DNA from: Vampirovibrionales bacterium
GTDB taxonomy: Bacteria > Cyanobacteriota > Vampirovibrionia > Vampirovibrionales > Vampirovibrionaceae
NCBI GenBank assembly: GCA_016712355.1
Contig: JADJRF010000001.1
Coordinates: 61,315 to 125,314, forward strand
Direction of reading: 5' to 3'
DNA length: 64,000 nucleotides
This document shows positions 55,310 to 64,000 of this stretch, piece by piece. Each line of letters starts with the position of its first letter. The first letter of the stretch is position 1. The translations under genes were made by a program, and so were the position numbers. The notes under the pieces are model-generated. The model did not search any database. It was not told where the DNA came from and worked only from the letters and a program-made list of their open reading frames with translations.

Positions 55310-55328
55310 GAAAGACGAGGAGGCAATG

Positions 55329-55682
55329 ATGAAAATTTCTTGGGTGACACTGATTCTGATCGCGCTCGTGCTGGCCGGCTGTGGCCGGCAACCAACCGAC
55401 GATAGCAAAATCGTCAGGCTGGAGCCGGAGGACGCGTACACGCTGTTTGTTGATCAGTACGTTGAGCACATGAGGGAGATGGATTTTACTTTCATGTGCG
55501 AACCGTTTCGAGATGGCGTGGCGGTGCCAAAAGAGCGTGGCGACAACCGTGTATTCATTTTTGATTTCCAGTGTGACGCGACCTACGATGGCGGCAAGAT
55601 GGTGACATCGTATCGAATCACATCTATTGCAACAGTCAAAGCGGATCACACGTGGTACATCCGCGAGATCAACATCGAGTAG
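55329..55682 (+). CDS. Lipoprotein, possible superinfection-exclusion moron
   Basis: 117 residues. Signal peptide MKISWVTLILIALVLAGCG with lipobox LAGC, so the mature protein is lipid-anchored outside the inner membrane. The ATG at 55329 is favoured over 55326 by distance to GAGGAGG. It has its own promoter, within the tail operon and next to the CRISPR unit. Phage lipoproteins often block re-infection; here that is an inference from export and context. Confidence 0.65.
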   Translation: MKISWVTLILIALVLAGCGRQPTDDSKIVRLEPEDAYTLFVDQYVEHMREMDFTFMCEPFRDGVAVPKERGDNRVFIFDFQCDATYDGGKMVTSYRITSIATVKADHTWYIREINIE

Positions 55683-55686
55683 CGCA

Positions 55687-55800
55687 ATGTTCACGTTTTC
55701 CGACCAACAACTCGCCAGCACACCGCCGGGCTATATTTGGTTTCCTGCGATTCTGTTGCTGCTGATGCTGATTGCCGCGACGTGGCGGAATAGAACCTGA
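55687..55800 (+). CDS. Single-pass membrane peptide, 37 aa
   Basis: Short frame beginning MFTFSDQQLASTPPGYIW with one membrane span (FPAILLLLMLIAATW) and a basic end. Four bases after the lipoprotein stop. Could be holin-like or a partner of the lipoprotein. Confidence 0.45.
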   Translation: MFTFSDQQLASTPPGYIWFPAILLLLMLIAATWRNRT

Positions 55801-55837
55801 TCGACTGACCGATTTTACAACTGAGTAGTTAGCGCCG

Positions 55838-55875
55838 AGTGCGCGGTTCCAAAACGGAACCGCGCACTTTTATTT
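55838..55875 (+). terminator. Terminator-like hairpin before the tape measure gene
   Basis: AGTGCGCGGTTCC pairs with GGAACCGCGCACT over a 5-base loop, followed by TTTATTTTT, 16 bases before the tape measure ATG. It may end the lipoprotein transcript or attenuate read-through. Confidence 0.7.
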
Positions 55876-55890
55876 TTCTGGAGTACTGGA

Positions 55891-58800
55891 ATGCCCACAT
55901 TCGAGCCGTTGGAAGGGGATGTTGTACTACGAGACCAAGCCACGCCGGCGCTGGAGGGCATCCTGGCGCGGGCAGACGCGGCCGCGGATCGCATGGATGC
56001 GTTCGGGCGCAGCGTCGATACCGTCAACGCCGCACTCCAGCGCATGGGCGGCGGCGCGGCGCAACTGAGCGCCAGCATCGCCAACCTGGATCGGCTCACA
56101 GCCGCGATGGAGAGCATCGACGCGGAGCGAATCAGCGCGTTTGGCGCGTCGGCGTCCTCGTTGGCAGAAACATTCCAGATCATCGGCCTCTACGCCGGCG
56201 ACACCACCGCGTCGATGGATGGACTACAAGCCGCCATCGACGCCACCGCGCGCAAGGCCGAGGAAGCCGACCTGCGGCTGGCGTCACTCCAGGCGAAATT
56301 GGCGGTGCTGAAGCAAGTGGATGACGCCGGCGGCGGGGGCGGCATCGTGCAGCAGGCAAACATGGCGCCGCCGCAATTCACCGCCATGACGCAGAGCGCC
56401 GACGAGGCAGAGCGATTACAGGAAGCGGTCGAGCAGGTCGATGTCGCCAAGCTGAGCGCAGACGCGCCGGCGGTGGCCGACCTGGCGGCGAACATGAACG
56501 CGGTCACAGCCGACACGCAGCGCGCCGCCGTCGCCGCAGATGCGCTGGCCGGCGCTATCGAGGACGTGGGCGAATCCGGCAGCAAAATTCCCGACGAACT
56601 GCGATCCAAGCTCGACGCGCTGGATTCGCAACTGGACGCAGCCAAAGCCGGCGTCGAGGCGACGGAGACCAAATTCGCACAAAACAACCAGCCAGCCGGC
56701 GAGCAGCAATCGCAGCAGGATGCGATGGCGCGCACCGTCATCGGCACGCTCGTACAGCGTCAGGTCGCACAGTACGACCCGACCGGGGGGATGCTGAGCG
56801 GCGCGGCGGGCAACCTGGCAGCCAGCATCAGCCCGAAGGTCTTGCTCGGCGTCGGCGCGGCGGCAGGCGTGGCGGCGGCGGGCGTGGCCGCGGTCGTCAT
56901 CGGCTTCAACAAAATGACGGAGGCGATGGAAGCCGCCGACCGCAAAGCGCGCACGTTCGACAAACTCAACCGGCAGTTTGGCGACACGGCGGCAGCTATC
57001 GATCTAGTCAAAGAGAAGATTGACGGCATCGCCAGCGAAGACCAAATCCTTGTCGCGTTCCAGGGCATCGACAAAACGTCGGTGCTGAACGACGTAGACA
57101 CGCTGGCGACGATTGCGGAGATTGCAAAGGAGAACGCCTACGAGTTGGGCGTCTCATGGCAGGAGGCGATGCAGCAAATCACCAGCGCCATCCAGTCGGG
57201 CGATTTCTCCGCATTGGAAAAAATGGGGCTGGTCGAGAACGGCGAGCAGGCGTTGCAGAAATACGCCGCCAGCATCGGGAAACTGGTTCCACAACTAACC
57301 CAGTTCGAGCGCGAACACGCCGCTGCGAGCGCGGTTGCGGATGAGTTCACCGCCAGCCTGGGGGCTGTGACATCTCCATCCGAAGAACTGAACAACGCGT
57401 ATGCGGCGATGAACGCTGCGCTAACCGACGCCAACGCGTCGTTTGCGGATTGGGTGGTTTCGCTGATCGACCCCAGTGCGCGGTCGGCTATCGAGTGGTG
57501 GGCCGGCGTGACGCGCGGCTTCACGGAGGGAGTAGCCGGCGCGTCAAATGCAATGTCGAATTGGGCCGAGGACAATCGAATCGACAACGATCCTGGCGTC
57601 AGCGACGACGACAAACGTATTTATAAATCATTACGAGATAAAGAATTTGAGGCGCTAAACAATTTCGAGAAGCTGCGGCAAACGGCGCCGGCCAACATCA
57701 CGCTGGACGAATGGCTGGCGCAAAGCGACACAGCGCGCCAGGCGGCGGACGAATTGGCGCAAGCAGCAGAGCGCGTCGATGAGGCGCGAAAAATTCTTCA
57801 GGCCGGCGATACGCTCCAGGATCAACCACAGTTCGTCAATCCCGCGCTGAAACAGGATTTAGCGCGTGCCGAGGCCGAACTGCGCCAACTCGAAGCCGAG
57901 AAGGCGATCATGCGGGAACAGGCAAACGATCCAAGCGCGCTGGCTATGATGGGGAAATCGCAAGCTGACATCGAAAACGACATCATCTCGCAGGACGTGC
58001 GAATTGCCGAGAAAAAACAGGAGATTATCGACCTCCAGAACGAATATATTGCACGCGAAAACGCCGGTCAAACCAGCATCGAACAAACCGCCGCCGCCTA
58101 CGCCACCGTCACGCCGGCGGTCATAGCGTTAGCGGACGCGCTGGAGCGACTGAACAAACTGCAAGACGCTCGACGCAGCATGGAAGCGTCCGGCGCCAAC
58201 CTGCCGCGCGAGGCGTACACTGAGATTGACGCCAAAATCGAAGAAGCGCGTGAGGACGCACGCACCATCCTGCGTGACAACCCCAACGAGGATTTCTCGG
58301 CGGAAAACATTACGCGCGTGCAGGCGATGGACGACGTAGCGCGCACCAACGCGCTCATGGGCATTTCAGCGCCGGCACAAAGCCCGGCAGTGCAAGAGAT
58401 ATTCGACAACGTTGCCGCGACCGCGCCGGCGCAACCCATCAACGCGGTGACGCAATCGCTGGTCGAACTGACCAACGTCGCCGGCGTCGCCTTCGACAAA
58501 CTGACCGGCCTGCCCGTCGCCTTCGACGCCACCAAACTCTCTGGCGAGCAACTCACGCAGATGGCCGTGACGCTGGCCGACTCGTTGCAGAAAATCGAAT
58601 TCCAGTCGCTGAACCAGGGCTTGGCGATGGGCGCAAAACTGGCGCCGTCGATGGGCGTGCAGGACGCCTACGCCGTCGGACAGGATTTTATGGCTGAGCG
58701 CGCCGACCTATTCGACCGGCTCCAGGAGTCCATGCAGATCGACCCGGAGACCCTGATCCCGGCGCGCCCGCTCGACCCAAGCGTCGCCGGCGCATTTTCG

Positions 58801-60711
58801 AGCGCGTTGGAACAAAGCCAACAGGAAGTCGCCGGCGCGCTCACCGCCGAAGCCAACGCGCGCGAAGAACTGGAACGCGCCGTTGCCTCTGGCGACAACC
58901 TACGCCAAGAAGAAGCCGCGGCGACGCTGGAACTGGCGCAAGCCAAGCGCGAACTGGCCGAAGCCGCCAACGCCGTCACGAAGGCGACGCTAGACGAACA
59001 GATCGCCACCATCGAAGGCAACCAGGCGAAAATCGCCGCGGCAAGCACCGAACGGGAAGCAGCAATGGCGCGCTACGCCGATGCCGAGCGCGGCGTCGAG
59101 ACCAGCGTGGACAACAGCGCGCAGATCGAAGCGCTGGTTGCCTGGAAGCGGGCGCTAGAGGATGTAGACAAAGCCATCGCCACGAACAACCAGATGTTGC
59201 TATCCTCTGCGACGGCGGCGGCGGAATCGGCGCAGGAACGCTATCTGATCACACTCGCCAACGACGAACTCGCCGCGTCCATGTCGGAACTGACGGCGGT
59301 TGGCAACATGCTGATCGACCCGATCACCAACATGCCGGTAGCGTTCAGTGCGATGGCGATTGGCGCCGGCCAAGCGGACGCCGTGATCCGCCAGTTGGCA
59401 GCCTCCATGCAGCAACTGGAATTTCAGGCGGTTAGCTCCTCGATAGCGATGGCGTCGCGGCTGGTGCCGTCGCTTGGCGTCGCCGGCGCGTATGACGTGG
59501 GGTTGGGCTTTGGACAGGAACAACAGGCGCTATCGCAGCAATTCCAAGCCGGCAACGAAGCGCGCATCGCACGCGGGCAGGCGCCTATCGACCAAAGTAT
59601 CTACGAGCAATTCTATCAGCCGGCGTTGACGGCCAATCAGCAAGCACGCATCACTGACCAACTGTCGGAAATGGGTGGGGCAGCGGGCGGCGCCGTCGAT
59701 GCACTCGACCGGGTGAAGGGCGCCATTGAGGGGTTGGCGGATGGCTTATTGCAAGACACGACGAAAGGATTGATTCCGCTTGACGAGATGCTGCCGCGTG
59801 AGGACGAGATCGATGAAAAAGCGCGTCGGATGGCGGATGTCGCGGTCAAAGGGTTTCAGTCGCCCTGGTTCGAGGGACTGAAGGACATGTTCCCGGAAGA
59901 CGTGCTGGCAGAAGGGGAATCAGCCGTCAAGACCGCCGCTGCGCAGATGGTCAAGGATCATCAAGATGGCGTGACCATGATGTTTTACGACACCGAAAAA
60001 GCCGCCGAGCAGGTGTTGGAAAAAATCAAGGGGCAAGCCGAACGTCGAAAATTATCGACGGAAGTCTTTGAGCTAGTGCGCACCGATGCCGAAGCGCAAG
60101 GACTCACGATGGAGGACGTTGCCGGCTTTATGGGATTAGACATTGGCCCAATGGGCGGCGGGGGCGGCGGGCGTACATCGGCGGTGGAAGACACTAAGAG
60201 CTTCGAGGAGTTGCAAGAGGAACTCGATACGCAGATGGAAGAAGACGGCACGCCGCTTACCGAAGACGGCGCCGAACCTGCCCCGGTGGATGACGGCGAG
60301 GAAGGCGACGAAGCCAGCCCTGTGGCGCCGGAAGACCAGAAGGACAGCAACCAGGTCTTTCTACCGCTTGTCCAGCAGATGACGCCGGATGAAGAAGCGA
60401 TGTCGGCGGCGGAAGAAGGGTCGGTGGCGCTGATCAACGCCGCCGGCGAAGCGATGGTAACGCAAGCCTCGACCGGCGACTATGGCGGGCGGGCGATGGA
60501 TACGATCCTGGCGCAGTTGACCGCCGCGCAAAAGGATGTCGAGACCGGCGGGCAGAAAATGGCAGACTGGTTTGGGGAGAGCTTCAAGACGCGGTTGGAA
60601 ACGGCAATCCCGGCCGGACTGTTGAATATCCTTGTCTCTGAGCTTGTGCCGTTGTTGGCGGCGGCCGCCTCGGCCAACGACGAGGGTGAAGGTGGGGGAG
60701 GTGAGGTTTGA
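55891..60711 (+). CDS. Tail tape measure protein
   Basis: 1606 residues, the longest gene in the window; ATG after TTCTGGAGTACTGGA. Ala/Gln/Glu-rich, with extended coiled coils (about 110-250 and 580-720), a hydrophobic Gly/Ala segment at about 314-336 and further helical repeats around TGLPVAFDATKLSGEQL and TNMPVAFSAMAIGAGQ. Tape measures set tail length. At about 0.15 nm per residue this predicts a tail near 240 nm, consistent with a siphovirus. It contains both sequences matched by CRISPR spacers 1 and 5 (codons 308-319 and 90-102). Confidence 0.9.
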   Translation: MPTFEPLEGDVVLRDQATPALEGILARADAAADRMDAFGRSVDTVNAALQRMGGGAAQLSASIANLDRLTAAMESIDAERISAFGASASSLAETFQIIGLYAGDTTASMDGLQAAIDATARKAEEADLRLASLQAKLAVLKQVDDAGGGGGIVQQANMAPPQFTAMTQSADEAERLQEAVEQVDVAKLSADAPAVADLAANMNAVTADTQRAAVAADALAGAIEDVGESGSKIPDELRSKLDALDSQLDAAKAGVEATETKFAQNNQPAGEQQSQQDAMARTVIGTLVQRQVAQYDPTGGMLSGAAGNLAASISPKVLLGVGAAAGVAAAGVAAVVIGFNKMTEAMEAADRKARTFDKLNRQFGDTAAAIDLVKEKIDGIASEDQILVAFQGIDKTSVLNDVDTLATIAEIAKENAYELGVSWQEAMQQITSAIQSGDFSALEKMGLVENGEQALQKYAASIGKLVPQLTQFEREHAAASAVADEFTASLGAVTSPSEELNNAYAAMNAALTDANASFADWVVSLIDPSARSAIEWWAGVTRGFTEGVAGASNAMSNWAEDNRIDNDPGVSDDDKRIYKSLRDKEFEALNNFEKLRQTAPANITLDEWLAQSDTARQAADELAQAAERVDEARKILQAGDTLQDQPQFVNPALKQDLARAEAELRQLEAEKAIMREQANDPSALAMMGKSQADIENDIISQDVRIAEKKQEIIDLQNEYIARENAGQTSIEQTAAAYATVTPAVIALADALERLNKLQDARRSMEASGANLPREAYTEIDAKIEEAREDARTILRDNPNEDFSAENITRVQAMDDVARTNALMGISAPAQSPAVQEIFDNVAATAPAQPINAVTQSLVELTNVAGVAFDKLTGLPVAFDATKLSGEQLTQMAVTLADSLQKIEFQSLNQGLAMGAKLAPSMGVQDAYAVGQDFMAERADLFDRLQESMQIDPETLIPARPLDPSVAGAFSSALEQSQQEVAGALTAEANAREELERAVASGDNLRQEEAAATLELAQAKRELAEAANAVTKATLDEQIATIEGNQAKIAAASTEREAAMARYADAERGVETSVDNSAQIEALVAWKRALEDVDKAIATNNQMLLSSATAAAESAQERYLITLANDELAASMSELTAVGNMLIDPITNMPVAFSAMAIGAGQADAVIRQLAASMQQLEFQAVSSSIAMASRLVPSLGVAGAYDVGLGFGQEQQALSQQFQAGNEARIARGQAPIDQSIYEQFYQPALTANQQARITDQLSEMGGAAGGAVDALDRVKGAIEGLADGLLQDTTKGLIPLDEMLPREDEIDEKARRMADVAVKGFQSPWFEGLKDMFPEDVLAEGESAVKTAAAQMVKDHQDGVTMMFYDTEKAAEQVLEKIKGQAERRKLSTEVFELVRTDAEAQGLTMEDVAGFMGLDIGPMGGGGGGRTSAVEDTKSFEELQEELDTQMEEDGTPLTEDGAEPAPVDDGEEGDEASPVAPEDQKDSNQVFLPLVQQMTPDEEAMSAAEEGSVALINAAGEAMVTQASTGDYGGRAMDTILAQLTAAQKDVETGGQKMADWFGESFKTRLETAIPAGLLNILVSELVPLLAAAASANDEGEGGGGEV

Positions 60712-61151
60712 TCCTGGCCGGCTACACCATCCCCAACCCGACCGAGATGCAGCGCGACATGGGACGCGTGGCCGCCGCCAACCTGACCTATGGCGGGCTG
60801 CGCGTGCAATTGGTGACGCGCTACTACGCATCCGCCAACCCCAACCCAGGCACGACGACGCCGGCCTCTATCGGGCTAAACCGGATCGTGCTGACGTGGG
60901 CGAACCTGAGCGCCACCGAACTGACAGCATTGCAGAACGGCTTCGACGCAGCATCGATCAACTACGTGCTCTTGCAGTGCCCGACGATAGGCGTCGCCTA
61001 CAACAACGTGGACGATCAGGCAATGGTAACGGTCGATCCAGCGGCGCCGACGTTGGGGATCAGTGCGGCGCAAGGCTACGCATCGAACGGCGAGGGGCCG
61101 CTGGTCTATGACGCACAGGCGACATTCCTGGTGCAGACCTTTTACGAGTAG
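60708..61151 (+). CDS. Distal tail protein 1, 147 aa
   Basis: TTGA overlap with the tape measure gene. Beta-rich with TLGISAAQGYASNGEG. The position after the tape measure suits a distal tail or hub component; no signature seen. Confidence 0.5.
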   Translation: MILAGYTIPNPTEMQRDMGRVAAANLTYGGLRVQLVTRYYASANPNPGTTTPASIGLNRIVLTWANLSATELTALQNGFDAASINYVLLQCPTIGVAYNNVDDQAMVTVDPAAPTLGISAAQGYASNGEGPLVYDAQATFLVQTFYE

Positions 61152-61160
61152 GAGAAAAGT

Positions 61161-61553
61161 GTGGCGCTAGGCGATCCATTCCAGATGGCGGGGGTTGTGT
61201 TGCCGCGACCGCAGCGGTGGCAGCCGGCGCGCGTCCACAAGGCGACGCGCTATCGCGGCGTGGATGGCACCGTGATCATCGACCGGCGCGCCGGCGTGAC
61301 GCAGGTTTATCAAGATGTCGTCGTGCAGTGGGAAGCGGCGCTGCCGGCGGAAGTTGCCGACATCGAAGACGCATGGACGGCGTTGGCGGAACTGGGCAGC
61401 GCGGCAATGGTCGATGTTGCGGGGCAGACGCACACCGCCTACTTCAACCCGGAAGCGCCGGCAATCTCCATTCGAGCGTACAGCGGGATGCGCGCCGACG
61501 ATCCTTCGTTTCAGACGCTTTATCAAGTGACATTCTCTGTGAGGATTGAATAG
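61161..61553 (+). CDS. Distal tail protein 2, 130 aa
   Basis: GTG start after GTAGGAGAAAAGT. Beta-rich with a Trp-containing core (VVVQWEAALPAEVADIEDAW) and an ending QVTFSVRIE that resembles other distal tail proteins. Assignment from order only. Confidence 0.5.
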   Translation: MALGDPFQMAGVVLPRPQRWQPARVHKATRYRGVDGTVIIDRRAGVTQVYQDVVVQWEAALPAEVADIEDAWTALAELGSAAMVDVAGQTHTAYFNPEAPAISIRAYSGMRADDPSFQTLYQVTFSVRIE

Positions 61554-61555
61554 CT

Positions 61556-63058
61556 TTGGCATACACGACGCCCGGTCTTGCGACCAGAGACATCGACATC
61601 CGGCTGCAAATCCAGTGGAACGGCGGCGACCCGCTGAACGACGCAACATGGACGGACGAGACGCCCTATTTCAGCGCGGCGTCTGGCAGCCTGTCGCTAC
61701 TGCCTGGCTTCGAGCACTACGCCAACAACAAAGTGCAAAGCCAGAGTATGCAGGTCGTCTTGTCGAATCAAGGCTATCGGTTTAGCGCGCACGTAGCGGG
61801 ATCGTTTGTGTCGGCATACGCCAGCACAGGCGGCATCTACCACAAGCGCGTGCGGATGCAGGTCAAAGAGAATGCGGGCGCCTGGCAAAACGTCTTCAGC
61901 GGCTTCGCCAAGAGCATCAGCGAAGACACCATGAAGAACACCGTCACGATCACCGTATTCGACGTGTCGGAAGCCATGCGCAGCAAGCACAGCACCCTGA
62001 TGCTGCGCAACTACAAAGAGCACGAACTGCTGGCGCACTACATGACGCTGGCCGGCCTGACCGACGGTGTGGACTTCATCTCGCCGGCCTACAGCGCCGC
62101 CAATGCCACCCTGGACTATTCCTCGACCAAATTACCCTACAGTTGGCTCGACAACGAAGAAATCTGGCAGGAGCTTGGCGAGGTGGCGCAAGCCGGCAGC
62201 GGGCGCGTCTTCGTCAATCGCGATGGGCGCGTCTGTTTTTGGAAGATGTGGCGATGGGCTGGAGACGCCACGCCGGAAGTAATCCGCTTTGGGCAGTACA
62301 ACGGCATTGCGCCCGTGTGGGACGACCGCAGCTTCTACGACGAAATCACCGTCGATTACGCCGAACGATCACCGGGTGAGCCGGAATCGGAAGTGTGGAA
62401 ACTGGCGCGCGCCAAGATGCTCAACCCAGGCGCCACCGAAGAAATCGAGGCGCGCACCGACACGCCGGTTCTCCAGTACGACACGCCTGTCGCCAATGAA
62501 GACTACGCCATCATCTTTCTTGGCGGGAATGATGCAACCGGATCGGTTGTGCCTACCTACGAATGGGGAGCGCAGTTCACGACCATCACCATCACGAACC
62601 CGCTTTCCGTGCCGGTAGTTGTCGCCAAATTCACGCTCAAAGGCACGCCATTGGTGGGCGGCATCAGCGAGCAGCACAGCGAGACGATGGAAACGCCTTA
62701 CACGGATCGCCGGCTCGACGTGCGCGGCAACCCCTACATCCAATCCAAATGGCAGGCAGAGTTGGCGGCGCAGATGTGGGCGTGGTGGTATCGCGAACCC
62801 AAGCCTATGTTCGAGATCGAAGGCGTGCGCGGATCGGCGGCGCGAAATTTGGGAGACCGGCTGATCGTGGAGACGCAGGGCGTCACGGTTGCCGGCCCGA
62901 TTATCAAGATCATCTGGCGCATCGCCGTCACCAAAACAGGCGGCCTTGCTTACTCGGAAAACTACACGATCCTGGACGACAGCCGGCTGGCCGGCGTCAA
63001 CAGCTACTTCATTGTGGGGGAAACCGTGCCGGTCTCAGGGAAGGTGTTATGGCACTAG
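61556..63058 (+). CDS. Tail hub or baseplate protein, 500 aa
   Basis: TTG start. N-terminal beta domain (PGLATRDIDIRLQIQWNGGD), a middle part with GFAKSISEDTMKNTVTITVF and DVSEAMRSKHSTLML that recalls the gp27-like hub style in which a deviation is followed by surface definition, and C-terminal GDRLIVETQGVTVAGP. Probably forms the tail tip ring on which fibres sit. Confidence 0.6.
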   Translation: MAYTTPGLATRDIDIRLQIQWNGGDPLNDATWTDETPYFSAASGSLSLLPGFEHYANNKVQSQSMQVVLSNQGYRFSAHVAGSFVSAYASTGGIYHKRVRMQVKENAGAWQNVFSGFAKSISEDTMKNTVTITVFDVSEAMRSKHSTLMLRNYKEHELLAHYMTLAGLTDGVDFISPAYSAANATLDYSSTKLPYSWLDNEEIWQELGEVAQAGSGRVFVNRDGRVCFWKMWRWAGDATPEVIRFGQYNGIAPVWDDRSFYDEITVDYAERSPGEPESEVWKLARAKMLNPGATEEIEARTDTPVLQYDTPVANEDYAIIFLGGNDATGSVVPTYEWGAQFTTITITNPLSVPVVVAKFTLKGTPLVGGISEQHSETMETPYTDRRLDVRGNPYIQSKWQAELAAQMWAWWYREPKPMFEIEGVRGSAARNLGDRLIVETQGVTVAGPIIKIIWRIAVTKTGGLAYSENYTILDDSRLAGVNSYFIVGETVPVSGKVLWH

Positions 63059-64000
63059 GGTACTCGATGCCGGAATTTGCCGACGGCATTCCACTGTCGG
63101 CATTGGAACTGAACAAACTGAGCGCCGCGCAGCGGTACATCCAGGGATTACAGTTGCTCAACTACGCGCAGAAGGTGATCTATCGCAACGTGCCGGTGTA
63201 TGTGCTGCATACGCATCGCTACCTACACTGGCGCGTCAGCAGCGCAATCGATTTGGATTTGCGGCTAAATGGCGTTCGTGTGATCGAGGGGGTAATTGGA
63301 AACGCAAGCGGCGTGCTCGACCTCAACACCGTTGCCGGTCTGACGATTGGCGCCGTCTATTCGTTGGTCTGGGTAGAAGGCGGCGAGGAAGAAAACGAAA
63401 CCGGCACGGGCGTCTACTTCAAGGAATCACCCAATACAACGTTGGCGGTAGTCTATCCCAACACAACGCCGACGTTTGCCAATGGAGCGCCGGTGATGGC
63501 CGCCGACCTCAATAAGCTGGCCGGCAACATGCAGCACTTACTCGACTATCACGCCGCGCCGCCGAGCGGCGGTTTTGCACGGTCGATTTTCAATTTGGAA
63601 AAAGTCGCCAGCGACGAGCACGCAGCAAACAAAGAGTACTGGATGCAAAAGCTGTACCGGTACCTGTACGTGTACATCTACCACACCTACAGTGGATCGT
63701 CTGGCGAAAACCGAACTACGCGCGTGTACGTCAATGGCGAGCAGGTCTTCAACGCTGAGGCAGGCAGCGGGCGTCCCAACCCACTCTACTATGCGTTTGC
63801 GTTCGACCTACAAGGCAGCGACCACACGATCTACTTGCAGCCAAGCGCCGTGACGCCGACCATCACATCGCTAACGACGCCGATCACCGATCAGGCGTGG
63901 TACACGATTACCGTGCGCGGACGCGTGGGGAGTGGTAGCGACGTACAGGATCAGGTGTACGTCAACCTGCTTGGCGAAATGCCGGAGAAAGCGTATCTCT
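63049..64000 (+). CDS. Tail tip protein, truncated by the window end
   Basis: ATG at 63049 (GGGAAGGTGTT upstream), overlapping the hub gene; open to the last base, at least 317 residues. Begins MALGYSMPEFADGIPLSALE. Contains a beta-rich module and a Tyr-rich segment (KLYRYLYVYIYHTYSGSSG). Likely a tail tip or receptor-binding component; the C-terminus is missing. Confidence 0.6.
   Translation, partial: MALGYSMPEFADGIPLSALELNKLSAAQRYIQGLQLLNYAQKVIYRNVPVYVLHTHRYLHWRVSSAIDLDLRLNGVRVIEGVIGNASGVLDLNTVAGLTIGAVYSLVWVEGGEEENETGTGVYFKESPNTTLAVVYPNTTPTFANGAPVMAADLNKLAGNMQHLLDYHAAPPSGGFARSIFNLEKVASDEHAANKEYWMQKLYRYLYVYIYHTYSGSSGENRTTRVYVNGEQVFNAEAGSGRPNPLYYAFAFDLQGSDHTIYLQPSAVTPTITSLTTPITDQAWYTITVRGRVGSGSDVQDQVYVNLLGEMPEKAYL

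Noticed and set aside
1..64000. Integrase, terminase, replicative polymerase or endolysin genes
   Set aside because: I looked for tyrosine or serine recombinase motifs, terminase Walker motifs, polymerase motifs and standard lysin domains and saw none that I could support apart from the weak SleB-like hint at 2614.

Overview
The window is one continuous piece of a double-stranded DNA tailed phage (Caudoviricetes) or a prophage of that type. It is GC-rich, almost wholly coding, with short overlapping genes (ATGA, GTGA and TGATG junctions). It has a full HK97-like head module and a siphovirus-like tail module: portal, protease, major capsid, connectors, tail tube, frameshifted tail chaperones and a 1606-residue tape measure. 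I see no sheath, terminase, integrase, replicative polymerase, tRNA or clear lysis cassette, so the genome continues past both ends. The host cannot be named. A strongly over-represented GCCGGC word, Sec signals and a lipobox point to a high-GC bacterium; Chloroflexota is only a guess.

Layout. 1-9762 (+): early genes including three DNA methyltransferases, a methyltransferase remnant, an RNA ligase, a DUF3310 and a DUF5662 protein and two PD-(D/E)XK-like nucleases, mostly from a promoter at 686. 9815-11268 (-): three small genes that share a terminator with the first unit and face 11488 across an operator-like region. 11488-13546 (+): small regulators around an iteron-like region at 12326-12534. 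13668-18808 (+): a MoxR AAA+ ATPase, a VWA protein and another methyltransferase. 19029-28951 (+): sliding clamp, ThyX, a MazG-like enzyme and many small unknowns. 29112-31418 (+): CCA-adding-type nucleotidyltransferase and a Csx16-like protein. The early units carry near-identical promoters (TTGAC-17-TAxxAT after TGYGG or ATGG), and most end in strong hairpin terminators.

31581 to the right end (+) is the virion module. The portal is followed by cargo-like proteins that share one linker motif joined to unrelated C-terminal domains (PD-(D/E)XK nuclease, HEIGH zincin, a duplicated module), a MuF-type head protein, a protease fused to a scaffold-like region, and capsid. Next comes a set of exported proteins (a TIM-barrel glycosidase-like protein and three small ones) with a tandem LuxR-type HTH protein, then connectors, a tandemly duplicated tail tube gene, frameshifted chaperones, tape measure and distal tail genes.

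The most striking element interrupts the tail operon at 52523-55037 on the minus strand. It is a 457-residue Cas12f/TnpB-like protein followed by a CRISPR array of six 37-nt repeats plus a degenerate terminal copy, with a small gene on either side and its own promoter. The RuvC-II glutamate is replaced by glycine, which predicts a binding-only effector. Two spacers (32/35 and 31/36 identical) match this phage's own tape measure gene. All eight differences fall at synonymous or third codon positions, as expected if the spacers derive from a related phage. I infer a phage-borne inter-phage interference or silencing system that spares its own genome through PAM-proximal mismatches.
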